A DNA stretch of 32,124 bases, from NCBI GenBank assembly GCA_003215935.1, contig QCJQ01000014.1:1-32124 (forward strand). The letters are read 5' to 3'. The stretch comes from Prochlorococcus sp. AG-409-D09. GTDB lineage: Bacteria; Cyanobacteriota; Cyanobacteriia; PCC-6307; Cyanobiaceae. Below the pieces are notes generated by a model, which saw only the letters and a list, made by a program, of their open reading frames with translations, was not told where the DNA came from and made no database searches. This document shows positions 1 through 9,858 of the stretch, in pieces. The number at the start of each line of letters is the position of its first letter. The first letter of the stretch is position 1. The position numbers and the translations under genes were made by a program.

Positions 1-1145
1 AAAAAGAATATGGTATTGAAGAAATAATTGCTTTTGCTGCTGATTTGGGTCAGGGAGATGAGCTTGAACCTATTCGTCTTAAAGCTCTTAAAGCGGGAGC
101 AACTCAATCTCTTGTTGATGATTTAGTTCATCCTTTTATTCAGGATTTTGCTTTTCCAGCTATTAGAGCAAATGCTTTATATGAAGGTAAATACCCTCTT
201 TCTACAGCATTAGCGAGGCCTTTGATTGCTCGTAGATTAGTTGAAATAGCAAAGCAGATGAAAGCTGATGGAGTGGCTCATGGTTGTACTGGGAAAGGAA
301 ATGATCAAGTTCGATTTGATTTGGCAATAGGTTCTTTGGCTCCACATTTAAAACTTTTTACTCCTGCCAGAGAATGGGGTATGAGTCGAGAGGAGACAAT
401 TGCTTATGGAGAAAAGTATGGAATTTCAGCTCCAGTTAGCAAAAAGTCTCCATATTCTATTGATTTAAATTTATTAGGAAGAAGTATTGAAGCAGGACCT
501 TTGGAAAATCCTTATTTGGAGCCATCTGAGGAGGTATTTTCAATTACTTCATCGATTTCTAATGCTCCGGACGAACCTGAAATTATTGATATTGCTTTTG
601 AAAATGGATTTCCTATTGCAATAAATGATATTCAATATGACCCAGTTACTTTGATTAAAGAGGCAAATTCTTTGGCGGGAAAACATGGTTTTGGACGGAT
701 AGATATGATTGAAAATCGAGTTGTCGGAATTAAAAGTAGAGAAATTTATGAAACTCCAGGTTTGTTATTACTTATTCGTGCCCATCAAGAACTTGAAAGC
801 TTAACTTTGCCTGCAGATGTTATTCGTGCCAAATTAAAGATTGAAAATCAATGGGCTGATTTGGTTTATCAAGGCCTTTGGTTTAGTCCATTAAAAGATG
901 CTTTGGATGGTTTTATTGAACGTACTCAATCTGTAGTTAATGGAACAGTAAAAATCAAATTAATTAAAGGTAATGCTTTAGTAATAGGAAGGACTTCAAC
1001 TTCAAATAGCCTTTATATTCCTGATATGGCTACATATGGGAATGAAGATGAGTTTAACCATAAAGCTGCAGAAGGATTTATTTATATTTGGGGGCTGCCT
1101 ACTAGACTTTGGGCTTGGGTTAAAAGGAAAGATTTTAATAAATAA
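1..1145 (+). CDS. argG: Argininosuccinate synthase, 5' end outside window
   Basis: ATP-dependent joining of citrulline and aspartate to argininosuccinate, the penultimate step of arginine synthesis in the cytoplasm. The reading frame is already open at the window edge (first full codon at position 3) and runs through an [13 protein letters not shown] segment typical of ArgG. The [13 protein letters not shown] segment and the [15 protein letters not shown] stretch of the substrate-binding core are also present. About 380 residues are visible; family members have about 400. The N-terminal PP-loop ATPase motif (SGGxDTS type) must lie just upstream and cannot be checked. A TTG at 45 could be mistaken for a start but falls inside conserved sequence. 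It converges on rpsF with a 15 bp gap. Confidence 0.96.
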   Translation, partial: KEYGIEEIIAFAADLGQGDELEPIRLKALKAGATQSLVDDLVHPFIQDFAFPAIRANALYEGKYPLSTALARPLIARRLVEIAKQMKADGVAHGCTGKGNDQVRFDLAIGSLAPHLKLFTPAREWGMSREETIAYGEKYGISAPVSKKSPYSIDLNLLGRSIEAGPLENPYLEPSEEVFSITSSISNAPDEPEIIDIAFENGFPIAINDIQYDPVTLIKEANSLAGKHGFGRIDMIENRVVGIKSREIYETPGLLLLIRAHQELESLTLPADVIRAKLKIENQWADLVYQGLWFSPLKDALDGFIERTQSVVNGTVKIKLIKGNALVIGRTSTSNSLYIPDMATYGNEDEFNHKAAEGFIYIWGLPTRLWAWVKRKDFNK

Positions 1146-1160
1146 TATTCAAAATCACTA

Positions 1161-1631
1161 TTAATCTTTTTCTTTATTTTTAGTGTCTTCTGTTGGAGCA
1201 TCTTTTGTTTCTTCTTTTTTAGTGTCCTCTATTGGAGTATCTTTAGTTTCCTCTTTTTTAGTGTCTTTAGTTTCGCTTTTCGCTGCTTCTTTCTTGTCTG
1301 AATCGCTCTCTTGAGCAGGTTTTGGAGTAGGTAATGGACCATTTTGTTTAACTGTTAAATATCTGATGACATCTTCCGATAACCTCATTGCTTTTTCTAG
1401 AACGGCTACTTGTTGTCCGTTCCCTTTATGGCTCAATTGGACATATATACCTTCTTTGTGCTTTGAAATAGGATATGCCAATCTTCTTTTCCCTCTCATT
1501 TGATTGTCTAAAACTTCTACTTTTTCCTTTTCAAGAATTTCACTGTATTTCTTTAAGTGACTTTCGACTTCGTCCTCCGGTATGTCAGGACGAAGGATGT
1601 ACATAGTTTCGTAGTAAGGTTCGTTGGTCAT
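1161..1631 (-). CDS. rpsF: 30S ribosomal protein S6 with long acidic/Lys tail
   Basis: S6 binds 16S rRNA in the small-subunit platform together with S18. Residues 1-100 match the family: an N-terminal [11 protein letters not shown] strand, GKRRLAYPI near residue 47, and a C-terminal [14 protein letters not shown] helix/strand. At 156 aa it is clearly longer than typical S6 (about 95-115 aa). The extra C-terminal part (about 105-156) is low-complexity Lys/Glu/Asp/Thr and includes two copies of a 13-residue unit ([13 protein letters not shown]), encoded by a 39 bp tandem repeat. The start is ATG at 1631 with a GGA-type weak ribosome-binding site just upstream. The tic20-like gene is 77 bp upstream on the same strand, so rpsF may have its own promoter. 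rpsR (S18) is not adjacent. Confidence 0.95.
   Translation of the reverse strand: MTNEPYYETMYILRPDIPEDEVESHLKKYSEILEKEKVEVLDNQMRGKRRLAYPISKHKEGIYVQLSHKGNGQQVAVLEKAMRLSEDVIRYLTVKQNGPLPTPKPAQESDSDKKEAAKSETKDTKKEETKDTPIEDTKKEETKDAPTEDTKNKEKD
1188..1265 (-). repeat. 39 bp tandem repeat in the rpsF 3' end
   Basis: Two adjacent 39 bp units (1188-1226 and 1227-1265) match at 34 of 39 positions by direct comparison. They encode [13 protein letters not shown] and [14 protein letters not shown] degenerate partial copy continues on either side (DTKNKEKD and ETKDTKK). The unit length is a multiple of three, so expansion or contraction keeps the frame. Confidence 0.85.
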
Positions 1632-1655
1632 AGTGATTCCGACTAGGGCAAAAAG

Positions 1656-1691
1656 GCTCTGTTGTTGAGCGACGGATAAATTATTTTATCC
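1656..1691 (-). promoter_or_regulatory. Possible structured leader of rpsF
   Basis: The 77 bp gap upstream of rpsF holds two small inverted repeats. One is GGATAAA (1674-1680) with TTTATCC (1685-1691), a 7 bp stem with a 4 nt loop. The other is GCTC (1656-1659) with GAGC (1667-1670), which on the minus strand is followed by CTTTTT. Either could be a weak terminator of the upstream gene or part of an S6 leader; neither is strong. An S6:S18-binding leader is known upstream of rpsF in many bacteria, but I cannot show that this is one. Confidence 0.25.
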
Positions 1692-1708
1692 TTTAATGGT
1701 AGATTTTT

Positions 1709-2170
1709 CTAAACTTGCATTTTTACTGCATCACTGATAAGAGGCAGATTTGGTTCTAAGCCTTTTATACATTCAATAATACAGAACGTGACTATTGATA
1801 TTATTGAAATTAAAATAGTAGTTGAAAATGTTCTTGCTATTAGAGTAGTTCCTATTGGAAAGATGAATATTTGGAATCCAAAATTAATAATTGTTACCAT
1901 AATACTTATTAATATAGCTTGAAGACAATTAAATCTCAAAAAATAACTTACTTTAGGATTACGGACTATAGTTAAAAATAGAATTATGAAAATCAGAAAT
2001 CTTCCAAAGGGTATTATTTGATTAATAAAAATTATTGGAAATGCTGGAATTATTAACAGTTTAGTTATAGGAAAATTATAAAATAAATTATAACCAAAGG
2101 GTATAATGTCACTCCAAGGAATTAAATATATTAAAATTCCTAGGAGTTTTTGCCAGGTAGAAATAATCAT
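1709..2170 (-). CDS. Tic20-family membrane protein
   Basis: A 153 aa, very hydrophobic protein with about four membrane segments. The order WQKLLGILIYLIPWSDIIPFG (residues 6-26), then a segment ending in VRNPKVSYFLRFNCLQAILI (about 69-88), matches the cyanobacterial homologues of chloroplast Tic20. The F-x-R-F-N-x-x-Q-A motif before the third helix is characteristic. Plant Tic20 forms part of the inner-envelope import channel; the role of the cyanobacterial protein is not firmly established. ATG start at 2170, no clear ribosome-binding site, 23 bp downstream of aroE, probably the same transcript. Confidence 0.75.
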   Translation of the reverse strand: MIISTWQKLLGILIYLIPWSDIIPFGYNLFYNFPITKLLIIPAFPIIFINQIIPFGRFLIFIILFLTIVRNPKVSYFLRFNCLQAILISIMVTIINFGFQIFIFPIGTTLIARTFSTTILISIISIVTFCIIECIKGLEPNLPLISDAVKMQV

Positions 2171-2193
2171 CGTATCTTAATTTTATTTATAGC

Positions 2194-3099
2194 TTAATGC
2201 TTGAGATGCGTTTTTGCTGCATTTCTCATTATCTCTATAGGAATATTTTCTACACCACTCCATAGTTTTAATGATGCAGCACCTTGTTGAATAAGCATTT
2301 CTAGACCATCAATTGTTTTCAGTCCCTTTTCTTTTCCCCAAAGTAACCAAGGTGTGGGTCTAGGAGTATAAATTAAGTCATATAAAGTTGTTTCTTTATT
2401 TATAGAGCTCCAATCTTCTGGTTTTAAAGGTATTTCAATTGGTCCATTTTCATTTTTTAAACCTTTTTGCATTCCTATTGGAGTGGTATTTATTATGAGA
2501 TCTGAATTTGATAGTATCTTTTTTATATTTGGATCTTGATCTGTATATCCTTTTATTTCGATATGGTTTTTTTGAATATTTTCAGGATTTATTTTTGCAT
2601 CCAACAAAAATTTTTTAATAGATTTTATATTTCTACTAATTACATTTATTTCTTGAAATCTAAGTATTTTTAATCCAAATAATATTGCTCTAGCACTGCC
2701 TCCACAGCCTAATATAATAGCTTTTTTTTGAGTCCAATCCTGTTTTTTTAGAGGTGCTAAAAATCCTTCTACATCTGTATTCGTTCCAGTCCATCCATTC
2801 TTTTTGTTTGGGATTAAAGTATTAATTGCTTTAAGTTCTTTTGAAAGATCACTGATTTCATTGCAATAGTTACTTGCATTTTGTTTATGAGGAATTGTGA
2901 TATTTAATCCTTTGCAGTTCACCTTTCTGAGGCCATTTATCACTATTTCAAGATTTTCTGTTTCACAAGGTATGCCTAAATAACACCAATTCAGACCCAT
3001 TTCAGAAAATGCTGCATTGTGAATTATTGGTGATAAAGAATGGCTTACCGGGTCACCAACTAGTCCTACCAAGCTTGTTGTCCCTGTAATCATTGCCAT
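2194..3099 (-). CDS. aroE: Shikimate dehydrogenase
   Basis: Reduces 3-dehydroshikimate to shikimate with NADPH in the shikimate pathway to chorismate. The 301 aa sequence shows the substrate-binding SHSLSP motif (19-24), NITIPHK with the catalytic Lys at 72, Asn93 (AINTL), and GTNTD with catalytic Asp109. The dinucleotide-binding GCGGSARA glycine loop is at 131-138. A C-terminal DGLEMLIQQGAASLKLW segment matches the family. Somewhat longer than E. coli AroE (about 270 aa) because of lysine-rich loops. It starts at ATG 3099 (a second ATG, codon 3, is equally possible) and is divergent from dnaK across 120 bp. Confidence 0.96.
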   Translation of the reverse strand: MAMITGTTSLVGLVGDPVSHSLSPIIHNAAFSEMGLNWCYLGIPCETENLEIVINGLRKVNCKGLNITIPHKQNASNYCNEISDLSKELKAINTLIPNKKNGWTGTNTDVEGFLAPLKKQDWTQKKAIILGCGGSARAILFGLKILRFQEINVISRNIKSIKKFLLDAKINPENIQKNHIEIKGYTDQDPNIKKILSNSDLIINTTPIGMQKGLKNENGPIEIPLKPEDWSSINKETTLYDLIYTPRPTPWLLWGKEKGLKTIDGLEMLIQQGAASLKLWSGVENIPIEIMRNAAKTHLKH

Positions 3100-3140
3100 T
3101 TTGTTTTTTTTTAAGGTTGATTTGTTTAATTCTGTTCGGG

Positions 3141-3165
3141 AACCACGCCTCGCCTCTAAGTGGTT
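3141..3165. promoter_or_regulatory. Inverted repeat in the aroE/dnaK divergent region
   Basis: The 120 bp between the aroE and dnaK starts contains AACCAC (3141-3146) and GTGGTT (3160-3165) separated by 13 nt. A GTTC-GG-GAAC dyad (3134-3143) abuts it. A TATAAA sequence at 3185-3190 could be a dnaK -10 element, but no good -35 is seen. The HrcA operator CIRCE (TTAGCACTC-N9-GAGTGCTAA) is absent, so dnaK is not obviously CIRCE-controlled. Confidence 0.3.
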
Positions 3166-3189
3166 TCACTGACGAGGATATCTCTATAA

Positions 3190-5137
<1,948 letters not shown>

Positions 5138-5152
<15 letters not shown>

Positions 5153-6256
5153 CTTGCATAATTCTTTCCAGGTCCATTCAGCACAAGCAGGTGCTAAAAG
5201 AATTCCATTTCTATAGTGCCCACTATTTATAATTAAACCTTTCTCTAGATTTTTAAGCAAAGGTGCAGGTTCATTTATAGGCCTTGCTCTTAAATAATGC
5301 CATTCTTTTTTAATAACATAATCCTTAAAGATTGTTGAATCTTTTTTAAGTGAATTGAGCATGCTTATCTTTTCTTGAATGGATGCTTTGACGCCTGGTT
5401 CAATTGTTGCTCCTATTAAAAAAGTATTTTTATATTTGTGAATTATATTAAGACCATTTATTGATAGAATCCCTGGCCAATTGTTTATAATTACGTCTTC
5501 ACTTTTTATTGCTATTTCAACTGCTTGTCCAAGTATTGGTTCTAATGAAATTGTATGCCCTAACGGTTTAACTAGATTTATTGAACCTAAAGCACCGCAA
5601 ATGACAATATTATCTTGTGCAATATATGTTCCATTTGCCATTATAATAATCCATCTTTTTTCTTTACTATTTAAGTTTCTTTTTAATTGAATAACAGATT
5701 GTTGTATCATTGCTATCTTCCAAGACTTTAATGCATTTTTTAATTTTTCTATTAGTAAAATCGGATCAATTCTCCCATCTTTATTAGAGATTAGTACTCC
5801 ATAACTGTTCTTCATGGATATTAAATTTTTAGTATTGTAAATTTTCTCATATTTAATTCCTAGGTCTTTTCTTTCTTTGGCTATATGCATCATGAATTCA
5901 TTTTCTTTATCATTTTTTGGAATTTTAATAAGTGGTTTTTTAATTTTTATTTCCTTTCCGTTATTACTTAACTCTTCAGTCCATTCTTCCCATATTTTCA
6001 TACTTTTCATTTTCATTTTCCATCCTCTTCCACTAGATTTCCTTGAGACATATCCCATTAATACGCCTAGTGATGCTTCAGTGGCATTTGAAGGTATTTG
6101 TGGATCTATATCATTATTTATTGTTGGATCTATAACGGTAATTTGATGACCTTTTTTTGCTAAGTAGAAGGCTGTTGTAAGTCCTGCTATGCCACATCCA
6201 ATAATAGTCGTACTTTCTTTTAATTCATTTTGATCTTTTATTTGTTTTGTACTCAT
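5138..6256 (-). CDS. thiO: FAD-dependent oxidoreductase, ThiO/D-amino-acid-oxidase family
   Basis: Probable flavoenzyme of the DAO family. The N-terminus carries a Rossmann FAD-binding loop (IIGCGIAGLTTAFYLAKKG), and the C-terminus has the GHYRNGILLAP signature typical of glycine oxidase ThiO, which supplies dehydroglycine for the thiamine thiazole ring. A middle domain of about 200 residues is lysine-rich and weakly conserved. The frame extends 14 codons further to a TTG at 6298, but the ATG at 6256 is preferred: an AGGA-like sequence lies a few bases upstream, and the FAD-binding strand starts 15 residues later. That gives 372 aa. Other thi genes are not in the window, so oxidation of another amine or amino acid remains possible. 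Divergent from purU. Confidence 0.75.
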
Positions 6257-6338
6257 GTTTACGATTCCTGTTAATTGTTTTTCTTTTCTGTTCTTCAATG
6301 AAATATCAGTCCAGAATGAATTGTACTCTTAAATTCAT

Positions 6339-7193
6339 TTGAGTTCTACCACAGCTATTTTGCAGATGATTTGTCCAGATCGGCCTGGATTGGTTAGCCA
6401 ATTATCAGGTTGGATTGCTGATCATAATGGAAATATAGTTCATGCAGATCATCATACGGATCAAGATGCGGGCGTTTTTCTTAGTCGAATTGAGTGGGAG
6501 TTAGATCAATTTCTTTTATCGCGCGAATCTGTGATTAGTGCTGTTAATGATTTGGCTGAATATTTAGAGGGAAAGGCTCAATTGAACTTTTCAGATGAAT
6601 TACCAAATGTTGCATTATTTGTTAGTAAACAAGATCATTGTTTGTTAGATATTTTATTGAGAGTAAAAAGTGGTGAGCTAAGAATGAACGTTCCATTAGT
6701 TATTTCTAATCATAATTTTTTAGAAAATATTTGTATTGATTTTGGTGTTAATTTTAAATATATACCAGTAGATTCTAGTGATAAATCTTTTGCAGAACAA
6801 CAAATATATAATTTATTAATTGAATATGATATAGAATTAGCTGTTTTGGCGAAATATATGCAGATATTGAGTAAAACTTTTCTGTCTAAATTTCCTATGG
6901 TAATGAATATTCACCATTCTTTTCTTCCTGCTTTTAAGGGTGCACATCCTTATCATCAAGCATGGGAGCGTGGAGTTAAATTAATAGGAGCGACAGCTCA
7001 TTATGTAACAGAAGATTTGGATGCTGGCCCGATTATTGAGCAAACAATTTCAAATATTAGCCATAGAGATGAAGTTTCCGATTTGATTCGTAAAGGTAGA
7101 GATACTGAAAGAATTGCTCTTGCAAGAGCTTTGAGACTTCATTTGCATAGACAAGTAATGGTTTATCAAGGGCGAACAGCTGTTTTTGCATGA
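6339..7193 (+). CDS. purU: Formyltetrahydrofolate deformylase
   Basis: Hydrolyses 10-formyl-THF to formate and THF, balancing one-carbon pools. Residues 1-80 form an ACT regulatory domain (CPDRPGLVSQLSGWI near the start). Residues 90-284 form the formyltransferase-like hydrolase domain, with Asn190, His192 and Asp228 in the positions of the N-H-D catalytic set (NIHHSFLPAFKGAHPY and TEDLDAGPIIEQ). The length of 284 aa is normal. The start is a TTG at 6339: an in-frame stop at 6330 leaves no room for an upstream ATG, and the first in-frame ATG (codon 10) would remove the first ACT strand. No ribosome-binding site is visible. The stop overlaps the ATG of the next gene by 4 bp. Confidence 0.93.
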   Translation: MSSTTAILQMICPDRPGLVSQLSGWIADHNGNIVHADHHTDQDAGVFLSRIEWELDQFLLSRESVISAVNDLAEYLEGKAQLNFSDELPNVALFVSKQDHCLLDILLRVKSGELRMNVPLVISNHNFLENICIDFGVNFKYIPVDSSDKSFAEQQIYNLLIEYDIELAVLAKYMQILSKTFLSKFPMVMNIHHSFLPAFKGAHPYHQAWERGVKLIGATAHYVTEDLDAGPIIEQTISNISHRDEVSDLIRKGRDTERIALARALRLHLHRQVMVYQGRTAVFA

Positions 7194-8491
7194 ATATTGC
7201 CCAAATTCGAAAATATTCTCCTTCTCCCTCAAATATCAAAGGATGGATCTGTTTTCAATTAGGTCTATTTTTCTTAGCATCTAGTGCATTATTAGCAGGT
7301 TTATTTCTATTACTTTCATTGATTTTTGGATCATTAAATCGTAGAGAATCTTATTTTCGAGATGCTTGGAATTATCCATTTTTGGTTGTTGCATTTTTAA
7401 TGTTATTTGGTTGTTTCAATGCATATTCTGGTTGGCTTTCTTGGGTCGGCCTTGCTAATTGGATTCCTTGTTTTTGGTGCTTTTGGGGGTTTCAACCTTA
7501 TTTATTAACTATTGATGCCAGACGACGTTCTGCTTTATGTCTACTAGCAGGAACTTTTCCAGTTTTATTAACAGGATTTGGACAGCTTTGGTTTAATTGG
7601 CAAGGACCTTGGGAACTTTTTAATGGATTAATAGTGTGGTTTGTTGCTCTTGGGGGGAATCCTTTAGGGAGATTTTCTGGTTTGTTTGATTACGCAAATA
7701 TTGCTGGAGCATGGTTGGCATTGGTATGGCCTTTTTCTCTTGCTTTTATGTTCCAACCATCTTTCTTTAATAGACGGAGATTATTTGCTTTTCTTTTTGT
7801 TTTTGGAATTGCTTTTGCTTTAGTCCTTACAAACTCTCGAAATGCCTGGGGAGCTTTTGTTTTAGCAATACCATTTGTTTTAGGTCCTCACTCTTGGATT
7901 TGGCTTTTACCATGTTTGTTTGTTGCGTTGTTTCCTGTTGCAATTGCTATCTTGCCAACTTTTAATTCAGATTTACAAAATTTAGCTAGAAACATAGTTC
8001 CAGAATCAATTTGGACTCGTTTGAATGACTTTCAATTTTTTAATAAGAGGCCACTTGAGGTTACTCGTATTCATCAGTGGCATCTAGCTATAGATTTTAT
8101 TAGTCAACGTCCAATTTTTGGTTGGGGTGCTGCTGCTTTTTCTTTGTTATATCCTCTTAGAACTGGCTTTTGGCATGGACATTCTCATAATTTACCTTTG
8201 GAGTTGGCAGTAAGTCATGGTTTTCCAGTCGCTTTTATTTTAGTTGGTACAGTCTTATTTCTTTTGTTATTGACTTTAAAAAAAGTAATTTTAACAACAG
8301 ATCATTTTCTTAAAAGTAATAAGATTAATCTGATTTTTGATAGAGCTTGGTGGACGTCTGGTTTGATTCTTGTTTTCCTTCATGGATCAGACATACCATT
8401 ATTTGATAGTAGGATTAATATTGCTGGTTGGATAATTTTGGCTGGTTTAAGATGTTCTCTTAGAACAAGAATAGAGAATAAACTTGTATAA
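7190..8491 (+). CDS. O-antigen ligase/IctB-family integral membrane protein
   Basis: A 433 aa polytopic membrane protein with roughly 10-12 hydrophobic segments. Family marks are GRFSGLFDYANIAGAW (about 160-175), the S-R-x-x-W motif (SRNAW, 216-220), and a large hydrophilic loop before RPIFGWGAAAF and WHGHSHNLPLE (about 328-338). The His-rich H-x-H-x-H-N loop is typical of the WaaL/Wzy_C domain. In cyanobacteria this family includes IctB, once proposed as a bicarbonate transporter, and polysaccharide ligases or polymerases; sequence alone does not separate them. ATGA overlap with purU implies translational coupling, though no metabolic link is obvious. It converges on the ClC gene with a 20 bp gap. 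Confidence 0.72.
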   Translation: MNIAQIRKYSPSPSNIKGWICFQLGLFFLASSALLAGLFLLLSLIFGSLNRRESYFRDAWNYPFLVVAFLMLFGCFNAYSGWLSWVGLANWIPCFWCFWGFQPYLLTIDARRRSALCLLAGTFPVLLTGFGQLWFNWQGPWELFNGLIVWFVALGGNPLGRFSGLFDYANIAGAWLALVWPFSLAFMFQPSFFNRRRLFAFLFVFGIAFALVLTNSRNAWGAFVLAIPFVLGPHSWIWLLPCLFVALFPVAIAILPTFNSDLQNLARNIVPESIWTRLNDFQFFNKRPLEVTRIHQWHLAIDFISQRPIFGWGAAAFSLLYPLRTGFWHGHSHNLPLELAVSHGFPVAFILVGTVLFLLLLTLKKVILTTDHFLKSNKINLIFDRAWWTSGLILVFLHGSDIPLFDSRINIAGWIILAGLRCSLRTRIENKLV

Positions 8492-8495
8492 GTTT
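8480..8495 (+). terminator. Small hairpin at the stop of the O-antigen-ligase-like gene
   Basis: AAACTT (8480-8485), loop GTAT, AAGTTT (8490-8495), a 6 bp all-but-GC-poor stem that includes the TAA stop and is followed by TC rather than a U-run. Weak terminator candidate between convergent genes. Confidence 0.25.
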
Positions 8496-8511
8496 TCAGT
8501 TAAATTCTTGC

Positions 8512-9858
8512 TTAAATTAATCGAAGGCTGATTTGTCTTTCATATATAGAATGTTCATTAAAAATACGAGCGACTAAAAAACTTGTTATAGATGTAATGA
8601 GTAATGGTTTTAAAATTAGTAAATCTTTTGTTAGCGCAAAGGCTAAAAACATTGCTGTAATTGGTGTGCGTGAACAGGCTGCAACAAAGCCTGCCATCCC
8701 TGCAAATATAAAAGTTGTAGGAATATGACCAGTTAATACTTCTAGGCTATTTCCACATGCAAGACCTACTGAACCTCCAAGAGTTAGCATTGGATAAAAT
8801 AATCCACCAGGGGCTCCTGCTGCTGCTGCTATTCCAGTAGTTATAAATATAACTAGAAATATTATTAAAGTCATACTTATATTTGCTTCACCATCTGCAA
8901 TTAATTTTTGTAATCCTTCTAAATTGTGAAAGGTATCTGGAAGTAAGGAATATATAAATCCAAGTAATATTCCGCTAATTACCATACGTAAAACAAGTTT
9001 ATTTTTGAACCATTTATTACCTTGTTTTTGCATTTTTATAACAAAACGACAATATAGTTCAGCTAAGCATCCAATGATTATTCCTAAAATAATTAAATAT
9101 ATAAGATCAATAGGAAGAAAATTGACAATTTGATTATATTCTTTTTGTACTTGAAATCCTAAATTACTACTAAAACCTGCTGCTTTTGGATCTAATCCTA
9201 TTGCTTGTAGGACGTCGGCCCAGGCATCTGCCCAGAATGTTGTTATAACAACTAATAAAAGAACTACAGGTCTTGCAGAATTTAAAAGTTCTTCAATAGC
9301 AAATATAAAACCTCCTATTGGAGCACTGAAAATTGCTGCTATGCCAGCCCCGCCTCCTGCTGCAATAATTACTCTTCTAAATGCGATTGGTGCTTTTAGC
9401 CATTGTGCCATTTGCCAGGCTACTGAACCTCCCATTTGGACGGATGGTCCTTCAGGTCCTAATGGAAATCCACTTCCTATTGCAATAATGCCTGCAATTA
9501 ATTTGACTAAACCAACTTTTAATCCCATGGGTATTGGTTTATGACGTAGGAAAGCGATTATTTGAGTAACACCTGAACCTGCTGCTGCTGGAGCTAAGTT
9601 TGCAATTAATGATGCAGAAATAAATCCACCTAATCCTCCTAAAATAGGTAAAATTAATAATGGTGGGAATTTTTGCAATAGCTCTAATCTCCACATTTCT
9701 AAGCTTTTTATACCCGCTTTAAATAGAACCCCTGTTAAAGCTGCTCCTAAGCCTGTAAGCATTAGGGCTACTATTACCACTAACCATTTTTGTTTTAGTA
9801 GATTTCGAATACTTCTACTAGTTTTAATATTTATTTTTTGTTCATTTAACTCATTCAT
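8512..9858 (-). CDS. clcA: ClC-family chloride channel / Cl-/H+ antiporter
   Basis: Inner-membrane ClC protein, 448 aa with many hydrophobic helices and no C-terminal CBS domains. The gating glutamate is Glu136 in GPEGPS, corresponding to E148 of the E. coli protein. The internal proton glutamate is Glu190 in FAIEEL (E203 equivalent), which points to H+-coupled exchange rather than a channel. GSGVT (94-98) stands where the anion-binding GSGIP loop is expected, so the Ser is kept but the Pro is Thr; the usual Arg before the gating Glu is Pro. AAGAPGGLFYPMLTLGG matches the second anion-binding region. Its ATG overlaps the acnB stop by 4 bp, so translation is probably coupled. The transported anion is not certain. 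Confidence 0.88.
   Translation of the reverse strand: MNELNEQKINIKTSRSIRNLLKQKWLVVIVALMLTGLGAALTGVLFKAGIKSLEMWRLELLQKFPPLLILPILGGLGGFISASLIANLAPAAAGSGVTQIIAFLRHKPIPMGLKVGLVKLIAGIIAIGSGFPLGPEGPSVQMGGSVAWQMAQWLKAPIAFRRVIIAAGGGAGIAAIFSAPIGGFIFAIEELLNSARPVVLLLVVITTFWADAWADVLQAIGLDPKAAGFSSNLGFQVQKEYNQIVNFLPIDLIYLIILGIIIGCLAELYCRFVIKMQKQGNKWFKNKLVLRMVISGILLGFIYSLLPDTFHNLEGLQKLIADGEANISMTLIIFLVIFITTGIAAAAGAPGGLFYPMLTLGGSVGLACGNSLEVLTGHIPTTFIFAGMAGFVAACSRTPITAMFLAFALTKDLLILKPLLITSITSFLVARIFNEHSIYERQISLRLI

Noticed and set aside
6257-6298. A TTG start for the ThiO-like protein.
   Set aside because: The ATG at 6256 has a better upstream AGGA and leaves a normal lead-in to the FAD-binding strand.
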